The notes: generated from the sequence alone by a model not told the origin. Numbered from the stretch's first letter, positions 45,000 through 52,740 are shown. The stretch is 64,000 nt of DNA from Oceanidesulfovibrio marinus (GCF_013085545.1 NZ_CP039543.1:2542001-2606000), one strand, 5' to 3'. Numbers and translations are program-made.

Positions 45000-46541
45000 T
45001 TACATCCCAAGGTCTTGACCTCTAGCATCTCGCGATTGTTTAACTACTTCACGTTGTGCAACAACCCGCTCAACTGCTCTAACAGCGGCTCCAAGTTTTT
45101 GTAGAACTCGCTGAGCTGCCGTATGTGCTGTGCCTGTGACTGTAGTTCCTCGCCCATCGTTGTCAGTCGTTTGTCGTACATATCTCTGTTCTCTTGATTC
45201 TCTTGCTCTAGCTTCTTCAGCCCATCCAAAAGGTGGCGTTCCAGCTCTGTCATGCTCATTGCTTACTCCAGTTTGAGAGCTTTGCGGTTTTTGAAACTCC
45301 ATCCTTCGTGAATTATCGCCTTTGGAGGCAGGACGATGAAGCGGTTGTCGCCGTTTTGCACGAGCTGAATGCCCCATGTCTGTTTCTCCAAGTTCGAAAT
45401 TGTCTCCTTCAACTGCCTCTTTTTTACTTGGAGTGCTTTGATCTGTTGCCACTGATTGATGATATGTGCGCTCATAATCGAACTCAGTCCCCATGTTCCC
45501 AGAATCAAGCCCATTAGCAGGCAAAATCCTAGCACCGTGGTTCGCAGCCAGGTCTTGGCTAGAGACTTGCGCAAAGTTGTCGTTTGGTCGCTCAGCCCTT
45601 GAAGCTGTGTGGCAATGGCTTTGCCCAGACTCTCTGTTTTGGCTGCGATATCGGCTTCGATTGTATTCAGCGCGTCTTGCGATGACCTGCTCAAGCTCTG
45701 TTGCAAGTTCTCGAACTCGTGCCGTGCTATCGACTCCAGCTCCTCCCGGTCTTGCTGAATCCTGTCCTTGAGCTTGCTGCTCAACTCGCCAATGCTCACA
45801 GTAAATGCCTCCCTTCATGCGGAATCGCGTCCCTGAGTCAGGCTCCAAAACCGTAAGGTAGTTCTTGCCCATACGCGGCGTTTTTAGACCAACCTCGTGC
45901 AGGGCCTGCACAAGTTCCTCCCTATTGGTGACAAGGCCAGATTCAATTCGCTGTGAAATAAATTCATTAATGAGCTTGCGCGGATCATCCTGTTTGTCAT
46001 CCTGTGTGGCTTGTCCCCAACGTATGCGCCGCGCGCGATTCAAGTCCGTATGCGATGGTTTATAGGCGCGAGCGCGCGTCGGATCGTCCGGTCTGGCCCA
46101 ACCTTCCCGCCAGTTGTAAAGATCGCGGAAGACGTCGAAGTCCTTTTGCCAGCCTGGCGGACACGGGTTGAGCGCTTTACCTGTAGAAAGCTCCATGCGC
46201 GGAATGACGAAATGGAGTTCGTGGTGCTCAGCGTGGACATGTCGCACCCACAGAATGTTGTATTGGTCGGGCTCCAGACCAGCGAAAGCGACGCGCTCAA
46301 AGTCATCCATTACTCTACGCTCTTTTTCGTCTGAAATTTCTTCACCTGGAGCCCAGCTCAGCACACCAGCGGTGAATTTCCATGTTCGCGGTTGGGAATC
46401 TATCAGCTGCACAGTCAACTCAGGATCACCACGGAGAACAGCCGGTGGAGCATCATCTCGGCCAGGATAATCGCGGCGAAGCAAATAATGCACCGGACCT
46501 ACGCCAGCTCCTTTGCCATGCGGAAAAACTTTCATGTACAT
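45000..46541 (-). CDS. MobA/MbeA-like relaxase (MOBP, ColE1 type)
   Basis: 513 residues. The N-terminal ~250 residues are the relaxase: an early Tyr at 19 (GPVHYLLRRD), DFERVAFAGLEPDQYNILWVRH and the metal motif HAEHHELHFVIPR (residues 103-115). In ColE1 MbeA the corresponding place reads ELNFVIP, so the HEN Asn is His here. The C-terminal half is low-complexity, polar and Arg/Gln-rich, because two other genes are encoded in another frame there. It would nick oriT and lead DNA transfer with a helper plasmid's secretion system. Confidence 0.9.
   Translation of the reverse strand: MYMKVFPHGKGAGVGPVHYLLRRDYPGRDDAPPAVLRGDPELTVQLIDSQPRTWKFTAGVLSWAPGEEISDEKERRVMDDFERVAFAGLEPDQYNILWVRHVHAEHHELHFVIPRMELSTGKALNPCPPGWQKDFDVFRDLYNWREGWARPDDPTRARAYKPSHTDLNRARRIRWGQATQDDKQDDPRKLINEFISQRIESGLVTNREELVQALHEVGLKTPRMGKNYLTVLEPDSGTRFRMKGGIYCEHWRVEQQAQGQDSARPGGAGVDSTARVRELATELEQVIARRAEYNRSRYRSQNRESGQSHCHTASRAERPNDNFAQVSSQDLAANHGARILPANGLDSGNMGTEFDYERTYHQSVATDQSTPSKKEAVEGDNFELGETDMGHSARAKRRQPLHRPASKGDNSRRMEFQKPQSSQTGVSNEHDRAGTPPFGWAEEARARESREQRYVRQTTDNDGRGTTVTGTAHTAAQRVLQKLGAAVRAVERVVAQREVVKQSRDARGQDLGM
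45044..45259 (-). CDS. MbeD/MobD-like mobilization protein, nested in the relaxase gene
   Basis: 71 residues, MSMTELERHLLDGLKKLEQENQENRD then a coiled coil. The MTELExHLLxxLxxL start is the ColE1 MbeD signature. It lies wholly inside the relaxase gene in a different frame, directly after the mobB-like gene (4 bp gap), exactly as mbeD lies in mbeA of ColE1. MbeD is needed for mobilization and entry exclusion functions in that plasmid family. Confidence 0.8.
   Translation of the reverse strand: MSMTELERHLLDGLKKLEQENQENRDMYDKRLTTMGEELQSQAQHIRQLSEFYKNLEPLLEQLSGLLHNVK
45263..45799 (-). CDS. MbeB/MobB-like mobilization protein, nested in the relaxase gene
   Basis: 178 residues, fully inside the relaxase gene in another frame. 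The N-terminus MSIGELSSKLKDRIQQDREELESIARHEFENL and a long coiled coil precede a single membrane helix (residues ~86-112, TTVLGFCLLMGLILGTWGL). Then comes KQTWGIQLV..NRFIVLP, the typical end of MbeB/MobB proteins. In ColE1-type plasmids MbeB helps the relaxosome reach the membrane and stabilises it. Coding in two frames explains the odd composition of the relaxase C-terminus. Confidence 0.85.
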   Translation of the reverse strand: MSIGELSSKLKDRIQQDREELESIARHEFENLQQSLSRSSQDALNTIEADIAAKTESLGKAIATQLQGLSDQTTTLRKSLAKTWLRTTVLGFCLLMGLILGTWGLSSIMSAHIINQWQQIKALQVKKRQLKETISNLEKQTWGIQLVQNGDNRFIVLPPKAIIHEGWSFKNRKALKLE

Positions 46542-46549
46542 GGCGTGCC

Positions 46550-46840
46550 CTAACGCAATCGCAATTCACGGAGAATCGCATCAAGACGACTGACTACTTC
46601 TATGGTGTCGAGGCCGCCTTTGTAGGTGTTCACCCACCGGGCGATTTGATTCAGGTTGTTGCCGATGCGCGCCAGCTGGAGCAAAGCTTCACGCTCTGTC
46701 GATGTCTTCCGCAGACGAAAGGAGGCCAGCCGATGGCGAACCAGGTCGGCAAGCGTCATCCCGGCGGCCGCCGCTTTGGCTTCAAACTGCGCTTTTTCCT
46801 CCTCGGAGACGCGGATCTTAATCCACTGATCGCGGCTCAC
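46550..46840 (-). CDS. MobC/MbeC-like relaxosome accessory protein
   Basis: 96 residues from a GTG at 46840 preceded by GGAGATGCCTC, giving MSRDQWIKIRVSEEEK. It is a ribbon-helix-helix type N-terminus followed by the MobC hallmark LARIGNNLNQIARWVN (residues ~55-70). MobC binds oriT and opens the nic region for the relaxase. The relaxase starts 8 bp downstream. An upstream in-frame ATG at 46912 would run through the putative oriT region and is unlikely. Confidence 0.85.
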   Translation of the reverse strand: MSRDQWIKIRVSEEEKAQFEAKAAAAGMTLADLVRHRLASFRLRKTSTEREALLQLARIGNNLNQIARWVNTYKGGLDTIEVVSRLDAILRELRLR

Positions 46841-46904
46841 GAGGCATCTCCATCCGTGGGTTCTGCTTCCTTCCAGGGGGTCCAGGGGGCGGAGCCCTCG
46901 GCCA

Positions 46905-46950
46905 GCTCCCACGTGTGGGCGTGCCCACAGTGGGTAGGCTGGCTTCCAGC
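46905..46950. other. Candidate oriT of the element
   Basis: Two adjacent palindromes, CCCACGTGTGGG (46908-46919) and CCCACAGTGGG (46924-46934), are followed by GGCTGGCTTCC. That contains CTGGCTT (46939-46945), like the CTGG/CTTA nic site I recall for ColE1. The position just upstream of mobC is where ColE1 has oriT. Not tested. Confidence 0.45.
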
Positions 46951-47024
46951 GATACCACCCATAGGAACAAACACAACGAGGCTAGCGTAGTCTGGCGAAA
47001 CAAGCGAAAAATGCGAAAGAAGGT

Positions 47025-48407
47025 TCATGTCCTGTCTCTCCTTTCTTCGCTTTTTTCGCATAATTCGCGCAGCGTGAAGACGATTCGAGGGCGACCTGCG
47101 CCTTTCTCTTTGGTAACGCTAATACGCTGTTGCGCTTCCAATTGTTGCAGGAGCGGTTTCAGCCGCGTTTTGGGAACGTGCCTGCTCAGTACCGAGCTTA
47201 GTTCTGTAGATGATAATGGGCCGCCCTTTAGGGCCTCCAGAACTTTCTCTTCCAGCGGATCTACGGAACGGTCACCAAAGATATATAAAGCGGAATCCTG
47301 GGCATAACGCCACATGACAAGGGCCGCATGCAGATGCGGTTCCTCGATTTCCCCCTGAGCATCTAGAAGTGCATAGACAAGGGCCAAGCGAAGAGTCTGG
47401 GCTTCTGCCCGATTGATGATACTACCGGCAAGTCCTGTGTATTCTTGGGAGAGTTCTGGGTAGACGTTCTTCCACAACTCCAAGGCGTTTGGGGTCATGG
47501 TCATAACACCACGTTGCTGTGCCAGCCCCACACACCGCCAGAGCTCACGTTGCAAAGGGGCAATCTCCTCATCTGGCATCCGGGAAGGCAGTGCCACCAG
47601 TTTGGAGCGCCGTGCGCAAATCCATAGGAAACGGTTTCCGAAACCATTGACTGCCTGGACTTCGCCCAAACACACGGCGAGTTCTTGCGTTGTGATATGG
47701 GTTATGATGCTAATGTGCGCGCCGCGTACAACCACAGGGTTATTCTTTGTTAGTGGGGCGTAATCGCCGGAGTCCCAGAAGCTCCGGATACCCATAGATA
47801 GAGTGTTGCCTTCGCGTTTAGTGCAGGCGAGTCCGCTGGCAAATTCCTCGTCGATTATGACAAGCCTTTTGTCTCCCTTTTCCCGAAGTGGCTCAGCAGG
47901 GTTCTGTCGCTGCCTCCGTTCTCGCTCCTCATCACTTTCGTCGCGCACATGATGGGCCAGTCCTTCGCCTGTGGATAACGGGCCGCCGCTTTCCTTGGCG
48001 GGCAAAGGAACGCCCCATGCTCTCAGGTCGGCGGGCTGGCAATGTTCCCGCCCAAAGAGCTTTGTCACAGGATGACGAGAGGTCCCTTTCCGGGCTTTAC
48101 TTGAATTGCCGCAGATCACGGCAAATAGTCGCGGAGGATGGATGGTCTCGCCCACATAGATATGGGGACCTTGGTTGGCTGCGTGGCCGTATACCTCCGC
48201 TCCAAAGCGTATCAGCGCAGTGATACATACCGCGGCAGGATCAGCTTCGCTGTCACGTGTTGCCAGCCGCACAAACTCGCCCAGGAAACCAGGACAAGCG
48301 CCACTCGAGAACTGAGGCCACGTCTTAAGGTCAAGTTCATCGCAGTCGTTTGGTGGCTCTTTCCGTGGAGAGCGAGCGAATGTCGGTTCAGGAGGGTTGC
48401 CACTCAT
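47025..48407 (-). CDS. DUF3987-like replication/helicase protein
   Basis: 460 residues. A P-loop-like GNSSKARKGTS (~residues 99-109) and a Walker-B-like LVIIDEEFASGL (~182-193) lie in an AAA/RecA-type core; NRFLWICARRSKLV follows, as in DUF3987/YfjI proteins of phages and islands. The C-terminal ~70 residues are a winged-helix-like segment (EEKVLEALKGGPLSSTELSSVL). Such proteins probably support replication of mobile elements. The start overlaps the stop of the AlpA-like gene by 4 bp. Confidence 0.7.
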   Translation of the reverse strand: MSGNPPEPTFARSPRKEPPNDCDELDLKTWPQFSSGACPGFLGEFVRLATRDSEADPAAVCITALIRFGAEVYGHAANQGPHIYVGETIHPPRLFAVICGNSSKARKGTSRHPVTKLFGREHCQPADLRAWGVPLPAKESGGPLSTGEGLAHHVRDESDEERERRQRQNPAEPLREKGDKRLVIIDEEFASGLACTKREGNTLSMGIRSFWDSGDYAPLTKNNPVVVRGAHISIITHITTQELAVCLGEVQAVNGFGNRFLWICARRSKLVALPSRMPDEEIAPLQRELWRCVGLAQQRGVMTMTPNALELWKNVYPELSQEYTGLAGSIINRAEAQTLRLALVYALLDAQGEIEEPHLHAALVMWRYAQDSALYIFGDRSVDPLEEKVLEALKGGPLSSTELSSVLSRHVPKTRLKPLLQQLEAQQRISVTKEKGAGRPRIVFTLRELCEKSEERRDRT

Positions 48408-48691
48408 TTCCCGCTCCTGGCTTTCTGTTCGGCTTTCGTTGGTCTGCCGCGCCGCCTTCTGGGAGCATTTGAGTGCTCTGCGTTAGTTGCTGCCGTTGCC
48501 TCAGCCTGGGCGGCTTTGTCGTCAATCCATGCATCAACGGACTCCACCAACCAAGCCAACCGGCGACCTAACTTGATGGGTGGTGGAACGGCGTCATACT
48601 GTTTGCGTGCGAGGTGGCCGTGTACAGCCGCAATGCTTTTGCCCAGAATGATGGATAATTCTTCGATGTTGTAGAAACGCTTACGTACCAT
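48404..48691 (-). CDS. AlpA/excisionase-like helix-turn-helix protein with AT-hook tail
   Basis: 95 residues. Residues ~5-58 are a MerR/AlpA-type winged helix (YNIEELSIILGKSIAAVHGHLARKQ; LGRRLAWLVESVDAWID). The C-terminal tail has RRRRGRPTK, an AT-hook. Such proteins act as excisionases or activators in integrated elements. It is co-transcribed with the DUF3987-like gene. The IS3 copy at 48732 sits 40 bp upstream, so the native promoter may have been cut off. Confidence 0.8.
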   Translation of the reverse strand: MVRKRFYNIEELSIILGKSIAAVHGHLARKQYDAVPPPIKLGRRLAWLVESVDAWIDDKAAQAEATAATNAEHSNAPRRRRGRPTKAEQKARSGK

Positions 48692-48742
48692 GCTTGTGAC
48701 CTCCGCAATTGTTCAAAGGGCGTGTGAATGGTGTTGCCCCCG

Positions 48743-49585
48743 CTAAATCGGACACTCGGCTGTTGCCATAGAGCGGATGAACTCGCGAGGAGATTTCATC
48801 CGCAACCCCTTGTGGGGATGCCTCTCGTTGTAATCTTCGATCCAGTCCGCCAGCTGTCCGAACACCGTCACGGCATCCGGCCTGTCGCTTATGCGCACGT
48901 AATCACGCTTGAACGTGTTCACGAACGCTTCGGCAATGCCGTTGCTCTCCGGGCTCCTGACGGGCGTGAACCGGCTCTCCAGGCCCAGCCACGAGGCGAA
49001 CTCCACCGTGTCTTTCGCCGTGTAGCATGAGCCGTTGTCCGAAAGCCATTGCACCGGGCGGGGAGTTCGATTTGTCCCGAACCGCTTCTCGACGCACTCC
49101 AGCATCAGGTCCTGGATCATCGAGCTGGAAATGCCCCGGCTCGACGCCATATGGCCGATGACTTCCCTGTCGCAGCAATCAATGGCGAACGCCACCCTGA
49201 CCGCCTCGCCATTGGCGCAGGACACTTCGAAGACGTCGGAACTCCAGCGCAGGTTGCTGCGCAGCGTAATTACCTTGCCGTCATGGGCGCGCGTCGGCCG
49301 CTTGCCGGAATGCCGCGTCAGCAGAAGTCCATGAAGGCGCATGATGCGGTAAACGCGTTTGTGATTCACGCGAGGCTGGCCCAACTCAACCAGGCGTCGA
49401 TTGAGCACGGCGCAAACCCGCCTGTAGCCGTACGTGAGACGATCGTCGATGATGTCGCGAATGAGCGGCAGCAGCGCTTCATCTTCTGCCTTGGAATAGC
49501 GAGGCGGCCTCACCTTTGGCTGGGCGCCGACGCGCTCCACAAGCCTGGACCGGGAAACGCCCATGGCGTCTGCAACGCGCGTCAT
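48743..49585 (-). CDS. IS3-family transposase OrfB
   Basis: 280 residues with the rve integrase core: WSSDVFEVSCANGE (first Asp), WLSDNGSCYTAKD (second Asp) and SPESNGIAEAFVNTFKRDYV (Glu). The N-terminal YGYRRVCAVLNRRL helix-turn-helix region is typical. Its ATG overlaps the orfA stop. Confidence 0.93.
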   Translation of the reverse strand: MTRVADAMGVSRSRLVERVGAQPKVRPPRYSKAEDEALLPLIRDIIDDRLTYGYRRVCAVLNRRLVELGQPRVNHKRVYRIMRLHGLLLTRHSGKRPTRAHDGKVITLRSNLRWSSDVFEVSCANGEAVRVAFAIDCCDREVIGHMASSRGISSSMIQDLMLECVEKRFGTNRTPRPVQWLSDNGSCYTAKDTVEFASWLGLESRFTPVRSPESNGIAEAFVNTFKRDYVRISDRPDAVTVFGQLADWIEDYNERHPHKGLRMKSPREFIRSMATAECPI

Positions 49586-49980
49586 GGGGTATCGTCCTCG
49601 AAGGGCAATGGCGTGCGCGAGATCAGTTTTTTTTCGCGCGCAATCTCGATGGCCTCCTTGAGGATCTCCACTTCCATCGTCTTCTTGCCCAGAAGGCGCT
49701 CGAGATCGCGGATGCGCTTCTTCATGGCCCGCGCTTCGGCTGCCGAAACAACCGTGTCGTTGGCCTCGATGGCTTTCCTGCCGCCCTCGCTCATGAGCTT
49801 CCTCCAGCGGAAAAGGAGATTGGGGGCGATGCCGTGCTTGCGGGCCACGTAGGAGACGCTCATGCCTGGCTGCGACGACTCCTCGACGATCCGCAACTTC
49901 TCGGTCAGTGCCCAGCGCCGGCGCTGGACACTGTGCACCACCTCTACCGTCGGATACTCGTTAGCACTATGTCTAGACAT
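49582..49980 (-). CDS. IS3-family transposase OrfA
   Basis: 132 residues: helix-turn-helix (WALTEKLRIVEESSQPGMSVSYVARKHGIAPNLLFRWRK in part) and a leucine-zipper-like C-terminus (RDLERLLGKKTMEVEILKEAIEI). It is translationally coupled to orfB through ATGA. Confidence 0.93.
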   Translation of the reverse strand: MSRHSANEYPTVEVVHSVQRRRWALTEKLRIVEESSQPGMSVSYVARKHGIAPNLLFRWRKLMSEGGRKAIEANDTVVSAAEARAMKKRIRDLERLLGKKTMEVEILKEAIEIAREKKLISRTPLPFEDDTP

Positions 49981-50079
49981 GCCTCCAGACCTACCTCTTC
50001 GGTATGCCGAGGTGTCCGGTCGAAACGGGGGCTACTCCAGTGAATATGCGGAGGTTGCCACTAGCGCGCGGTATGTAGC

Positions 50080-51024
50080 TTACTTGCGTACCTCGCTGCG
50101 TGCATTTCTAAAGGCCTCAAATCCCATAGGATGCTCCTTCCCTTTAGATTTTTTTTGAATTAACCGCCCGCCGATATCGCTGTCATCCGTAGGCTCAAAC
50201 TCAAAGCGCACAGAATACCCCTTGCACGGGCGCATCATCTTTTTAGAGACCAAGTCAGCCTTTATACGTAGCCATAGCTCTTTGTCAGTGTCATTGGGGA
50301 ATTGGTTGTGATATTTCTGAATTAGCTTCAGTAATCCCGCCCTATCCACTGGCTTTTCTCCGCCCCTTCTCCTGGAGTCCTGACGCTCCAGGCCGTCCTC
50401 GACAGCACGGTTGCTAGCATATTGAGCCATTGAACGGGCGAATAGAAACATTATAGTAGCCGTTGCTTGAACGTCTCCTTTGGCCATAGCTAGGACCAGG
50501 TCGTCATATGTAAGGCGGGCGTGTATTGCCGCAAGAACTTTCATCCGCTTAAAGGAATCTTGTCTATTCAATGCAAGTTCAAGGTATACACGCTCAATAT
50601 CCGGTGTAATCTTAGTCTGACCAGCTAGAATTTGCTCTATGCTAACCGATTTAGACACAGCATCTGAGCAAACACCACAAAGATCCAAAAGAAGCTGTCT
50701 ATTAGCATAAAGCCACTCAGTACTATTTTCTAAAAAGTCATCAATGATTCGTCCTAATACACACTTATCATCTTGAGTCTCTAGTAAGGCTCCAGTTGAC
50801 TCAAAAGGTGGCATGCTGAATATGAATGATAATGGAATCAGCATCGAAGGTTGTGCACCTTCATCAGACCCATTAATACTTCTAACAACCTTTTCAATAA
50901 ATTTTATATCTGCATTTGTGAACACAACTGAATAATCCTCAATATCTCCTGGCAACTTGGATATAGTTTCTTCGAGAGACCCATCCTTAGGAGTTGCAAT
51001 AAACACATCATTTATTTTTTTCAT
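50080..51024 (-). CDS. Unknown 314-aa cargo protein of the element
   Basis: 314 residues beginning MKKINDVFIATPKDGSLEETI, soluble and helical, with no membrane segment or Cys motif. I recognise no domain. The C-terminal half includes a helical AIHARLTYDDLVLAMAKGDVQATATIMFLFARSMAQ and a charged end (KKSKGKEHPMGFEAF). It is A+T rich, stands between the IS3 copy and the right end of the element, and faces away from that end. Position suggests accessory or defence cargo. The IS lies 43 bp after its stop. Confidence 0.7.
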   Translation of the reverse strand: MKKINDVFIATPKDGSLEETISKLPGDIEDYSVVFTNADIKFIEKVVRSINGSDEGAQPSMLIPLSFIFSMPPFESTGALLETQDDKCVLGRIIDDFLENSTEWLYANRQLLLDLCGVCSDAVSKSVSIEQILAGQTKITPDIERVYLELALNRQDSFKRMKVLAAIHARLTYDDLVLAMAKGDVQATATIMFLFARSMAQYASNRAVEDGLERQDSRRRGGEKPVDRAGLLKLIQKYHNQFPNDTDKELWLRIKADLVSKKMMRPCKGYSVRFEFEPTDDSDIGGRLIQKKSKGKEHPMGFEAFRNARSEVRK

Positions 51025-51512
51025 ATCGCTATCGACACATGTTGCACATCATACAAACGAACTTTTTTACCAGCCTAATCGATAAAAACACTGCGGTGGC
51101 ATACGGTGCAATATTCTACCGCTCAGAGTCGCTGCTTATTGTTTGGCCGGCGTGCGAGAAAGACATGCTCGGGCCGACTCCAGGGACCAAGATACCCAGA
51201 AACAAGTGCACCACTTCAGCCAAGTAAAAACAACGCTAGCTGGGAAACGGCAACACTCGGAAATACGGCTAAGGGGTGGCGGATACTTATGAGTTTTCAG
51301 GGTTAACCTGAGTTGTTGCCCCCAGAAGCTCCGCTGTTTTTACATGAGACGCCAGGGGGAAGAAAAGTCAAAGGACGTTCGAATATTTGCTCCAATTTTG
51401 CTCCACTCGCTCTGAAAAGACCTGCATTTTCATAAAAATTCATGGGTATTCATCTACCTGATAATATTTAATTAACCGTGATAACCCCTGAGAAATATTG
51501 AACCATTTTCGA
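51025..51512. other. Right end of the element, non-coding
   Basis: 488 bp without a gene. It holds TTGCTCCAATTTTGCTCCACTC (~51389-51410), a near copy of the sequence beside the left repeat (~33243) and of TTGCCCCGATATTGCTCGACTC beyond the right repeat (~51626). Three such copies suggest more than one insertion event. Confidence 0.6.
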
Positions 51513-51589
51513 GACTTAAAATCCCTCGGTGGCAACACTGTGCGGGTTCGATTCCCGCCCCGGGCACCAAATATTTCAGCTGGTTATCG
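51513..51589. repeat. attR: right copy of the 77-bp direct repeat
   Basis: Identical to 33129-33205. It represents the displaced 3' half of tRNA-Leu plus the start of its terminator. Confidence 0.95.
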
Positions 51590-51659
51590 TTGTAGACGAT
51601 GGCCAGCTTTTTCTTTTTCTGGTTTTGCCCCGATATTGCTCGACTCAAAAACGGCGGCC

Positions 51660-51822
51660 GCCATCAAAGGCAAAGATATTGCCGCGTTTGGCAAGAGCAG
51701 CAGGAGGAAGAGGCAGGTTTCAATACTATTTGGTGAGGCTTGGCATTGCTGTCAGAACTGTTCGAAATTGCGCCCATGGATTGGGGGAATGGAGCGCCTT
51801 TCCAGCCCGAGCAAGGTCGACA
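51660..51822 (+). pseudogene. Integrase fragment from an older element
   Basis: The DNA is clearly homologous to the part of the resident integrase gene coding for residues ~101-155 (ATCAAAGGCAAAGATATTGC versus ATCAAGGGCAAGGATATTGC, then GATTGGGG, GAGCGCCTTTCC). It carries indels and no usable frame, and stops at the 3' end of the iclR gene. It lies beyond attR, preceded by its own tRNA-type terminator. Confidence 0.85.
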
Positions 51823-51834
51823 GTCTGTTGCAGC

Positions 51835-52590
51835 TCATTTTTCATCTTCCCTTGCCAAAGCGTCTGAGATCACCCGTGCAGTGCTCATCAGTCGCTCGGC
51901 GATACCCGGCACGTCGCCTGGGTCAACCTGAAGATCTGACAGGGTCAGTGTCGCCACGGCCTGTTGCCGCCTGAATATCGGGGTGGATACGCAGGTCATG
52001 AGTTTATTGAATTCCCGGTTGTCAATCGCGTACCCTTGGCTTCTGATCCGCTCCAACTCTTCCATGAAGTCGATCATGTTCTGGATTGTTCGGTCCGTGA
52101 ACTGCTTGAAGGTCAGCAGAGACAGCGCCTTGCGCTGCCGCTGCTCCGGCATGAACGCAATCAGCGACTTTCCCGAAGCCGAGGCATGGACGAAATCCAT
52201 GCCGTTCGAAGTCACCGGGGAGACGATGGAGCCGATCGGGCGGTGCTCGATCACGTAATTGAGCGTGCCCCGCTCATAGATGACGAGCGATCCTGCCATA
52301 TTCAGGGCATCCGCCAGATCTGCCAGATGCGGCTGCGTGGCGCCATACAGATCCTTCCCCTTGGAATAGGACTCCCCCACCTCGTGCGCCATGAAGCCGA
52401 CGGCATACCGCCGGTTGGACTCCCGCAGGAAGTGCGCCTTTTTCAGTGTCTGCACGATATCGAACGTGCTGGCCTTGGGTAGCCCGAGCTCGGCCCCGAT
52501 CTCGGTCAGCGTCAGCCCCTCTGGGCTCTCGGCCAACAGCCGCAGTATCTCCGTCACCCTGAGAGCCGTCCTGTTCACTTTCATCTTCAT
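51835..52590 (-). CDS. IclR-family transcriptional regulator
   Basis: 251 residues. A winged helix at ~8-62 (RVTEILRLLAESPEGLTLTEIGAELGLPKASTFDIVQTL) and the IclR effector domain (GSLVIYERGTLNYVIEH; DFVHASASGKSLIAFMP; GYAIDNREF) are intact. It is divergent from the catabolic operon starting at 52873, which it probably controls; IclR proteins usually bind an aromatic or small organic acid. A 14-bp palindrome lies between them. The 3' end abuts the relic of an old mobile element. Confidence 0.93.
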   Translation of the reverse strand: MKMKVNRTALRVTEILRLLAESPEGLTLTEIGAELGLPKASTFDIVQTLKKAHFLRESNRRYAVGFMAHEVGESYSKGKDLYGATQPHLADLADALNMAGSLVIYERGTLNYVIEHRPIGSIVSPVTSNGMDFVHASASGKSLIAFMPEQRQRKALSLLTFKQFTDRTIQNMIDFMEELERIRSQGYAIDNREFNKLMTCVSTPIFRRQQAVATLTLSDLQVDPGDVPGIAERLMSTARVISDALAREDEK

Positions 52591-52671
52591 TCTCCTAATT
52601 ATTAGCGGGAATTGTGATCGCTTCCCCGCGTACCTCCCGTATATCTGTTCCTGATTCGTCTTGCAATGTTT

Positions 52672-52700
52672 TTCGTATATACGAATTTTTTTTCGTATTT
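52672..52700. promoter_or_regulatory. Palindromic operator candidate in the iclR-ferredoxin intergenic region
   Basis: TTCGTATATACGAA (52672-52685) is a perfect 14-bp palindrome. A half-site, TTTCGTATTT, follows at 52691-52700. It lies 26 bp upstream of TTGACA (52711-52716), the probable -35 box of the operon, and 82 bp from the iclR start: a sensible place for IclR binding. Confidence 0.55.
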
Positions 52701-52710
52701 AAAAATATTT

Positions 52711-52740
52711 TTGACAACATATTTGGATCGGCAGTAGACG
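52711..52740 (+). promoter_or_regulatory. Candidate promoter of the oxoacid oxidoreductase operon
   Basis: A perfect -35 box TTGACA at 52711 is followed by only a weak -10 region (TAGACG at 52735, 18-base spacing), as expected where an activator is needed. Confidence 0.4.

Larger units (their letters stand above)
48732..50037 (-). mobile_element. IS3-family insertion sequence (IS2-like), apparently intact
   Basis: Terminal repeats TGTTGCCCCCGCTAAATCGG (48732) and its inverted partner AGTAGCCCCCGTTTCGACCGG (ending ~50036) both continue into GACACTCGGC / ACACCTCGGC. They flank orfA and orfB with a 4-base ATGA overlap. Confidence 0.85.
33129..51589. mobile_element. Integrative mobilizable element in tRNA-Leu(TAA), ~18.4 kb
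   Basis: Bounded by the 77-bp repeat. It carries a tyrosine integrase next to the tRNA side, a ColE1-like mobilization module (mobC, relaxase, nested mobB and mobD) and a DUF3987/AlpA replication pair, but no type IV secretion genes. It should therefore be mobilizable only with a helper. Cargo genes (FRG protein, two kinases, PP2C phosphatase, GHKL-nuclease, unknown 314-aa protein) are visibly A+T rich compared with the backbone. Four IS copies lie inside. A second integrase fragment beyond the right repeat shows repeated use of this site. Confidence 0.93.

Noticed and set aside
33129-51589. A CRISPR array or cas genes in the island
   Set aside because: No regularly spaced direct repeats and no Cas motifs were seen.
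33129-51589. A prophage interpretation of the island
   Set aside because: There are no capsid, terminase, portal, tail or lysis genes; mob genes and the att repeats point to a mobilizable element.
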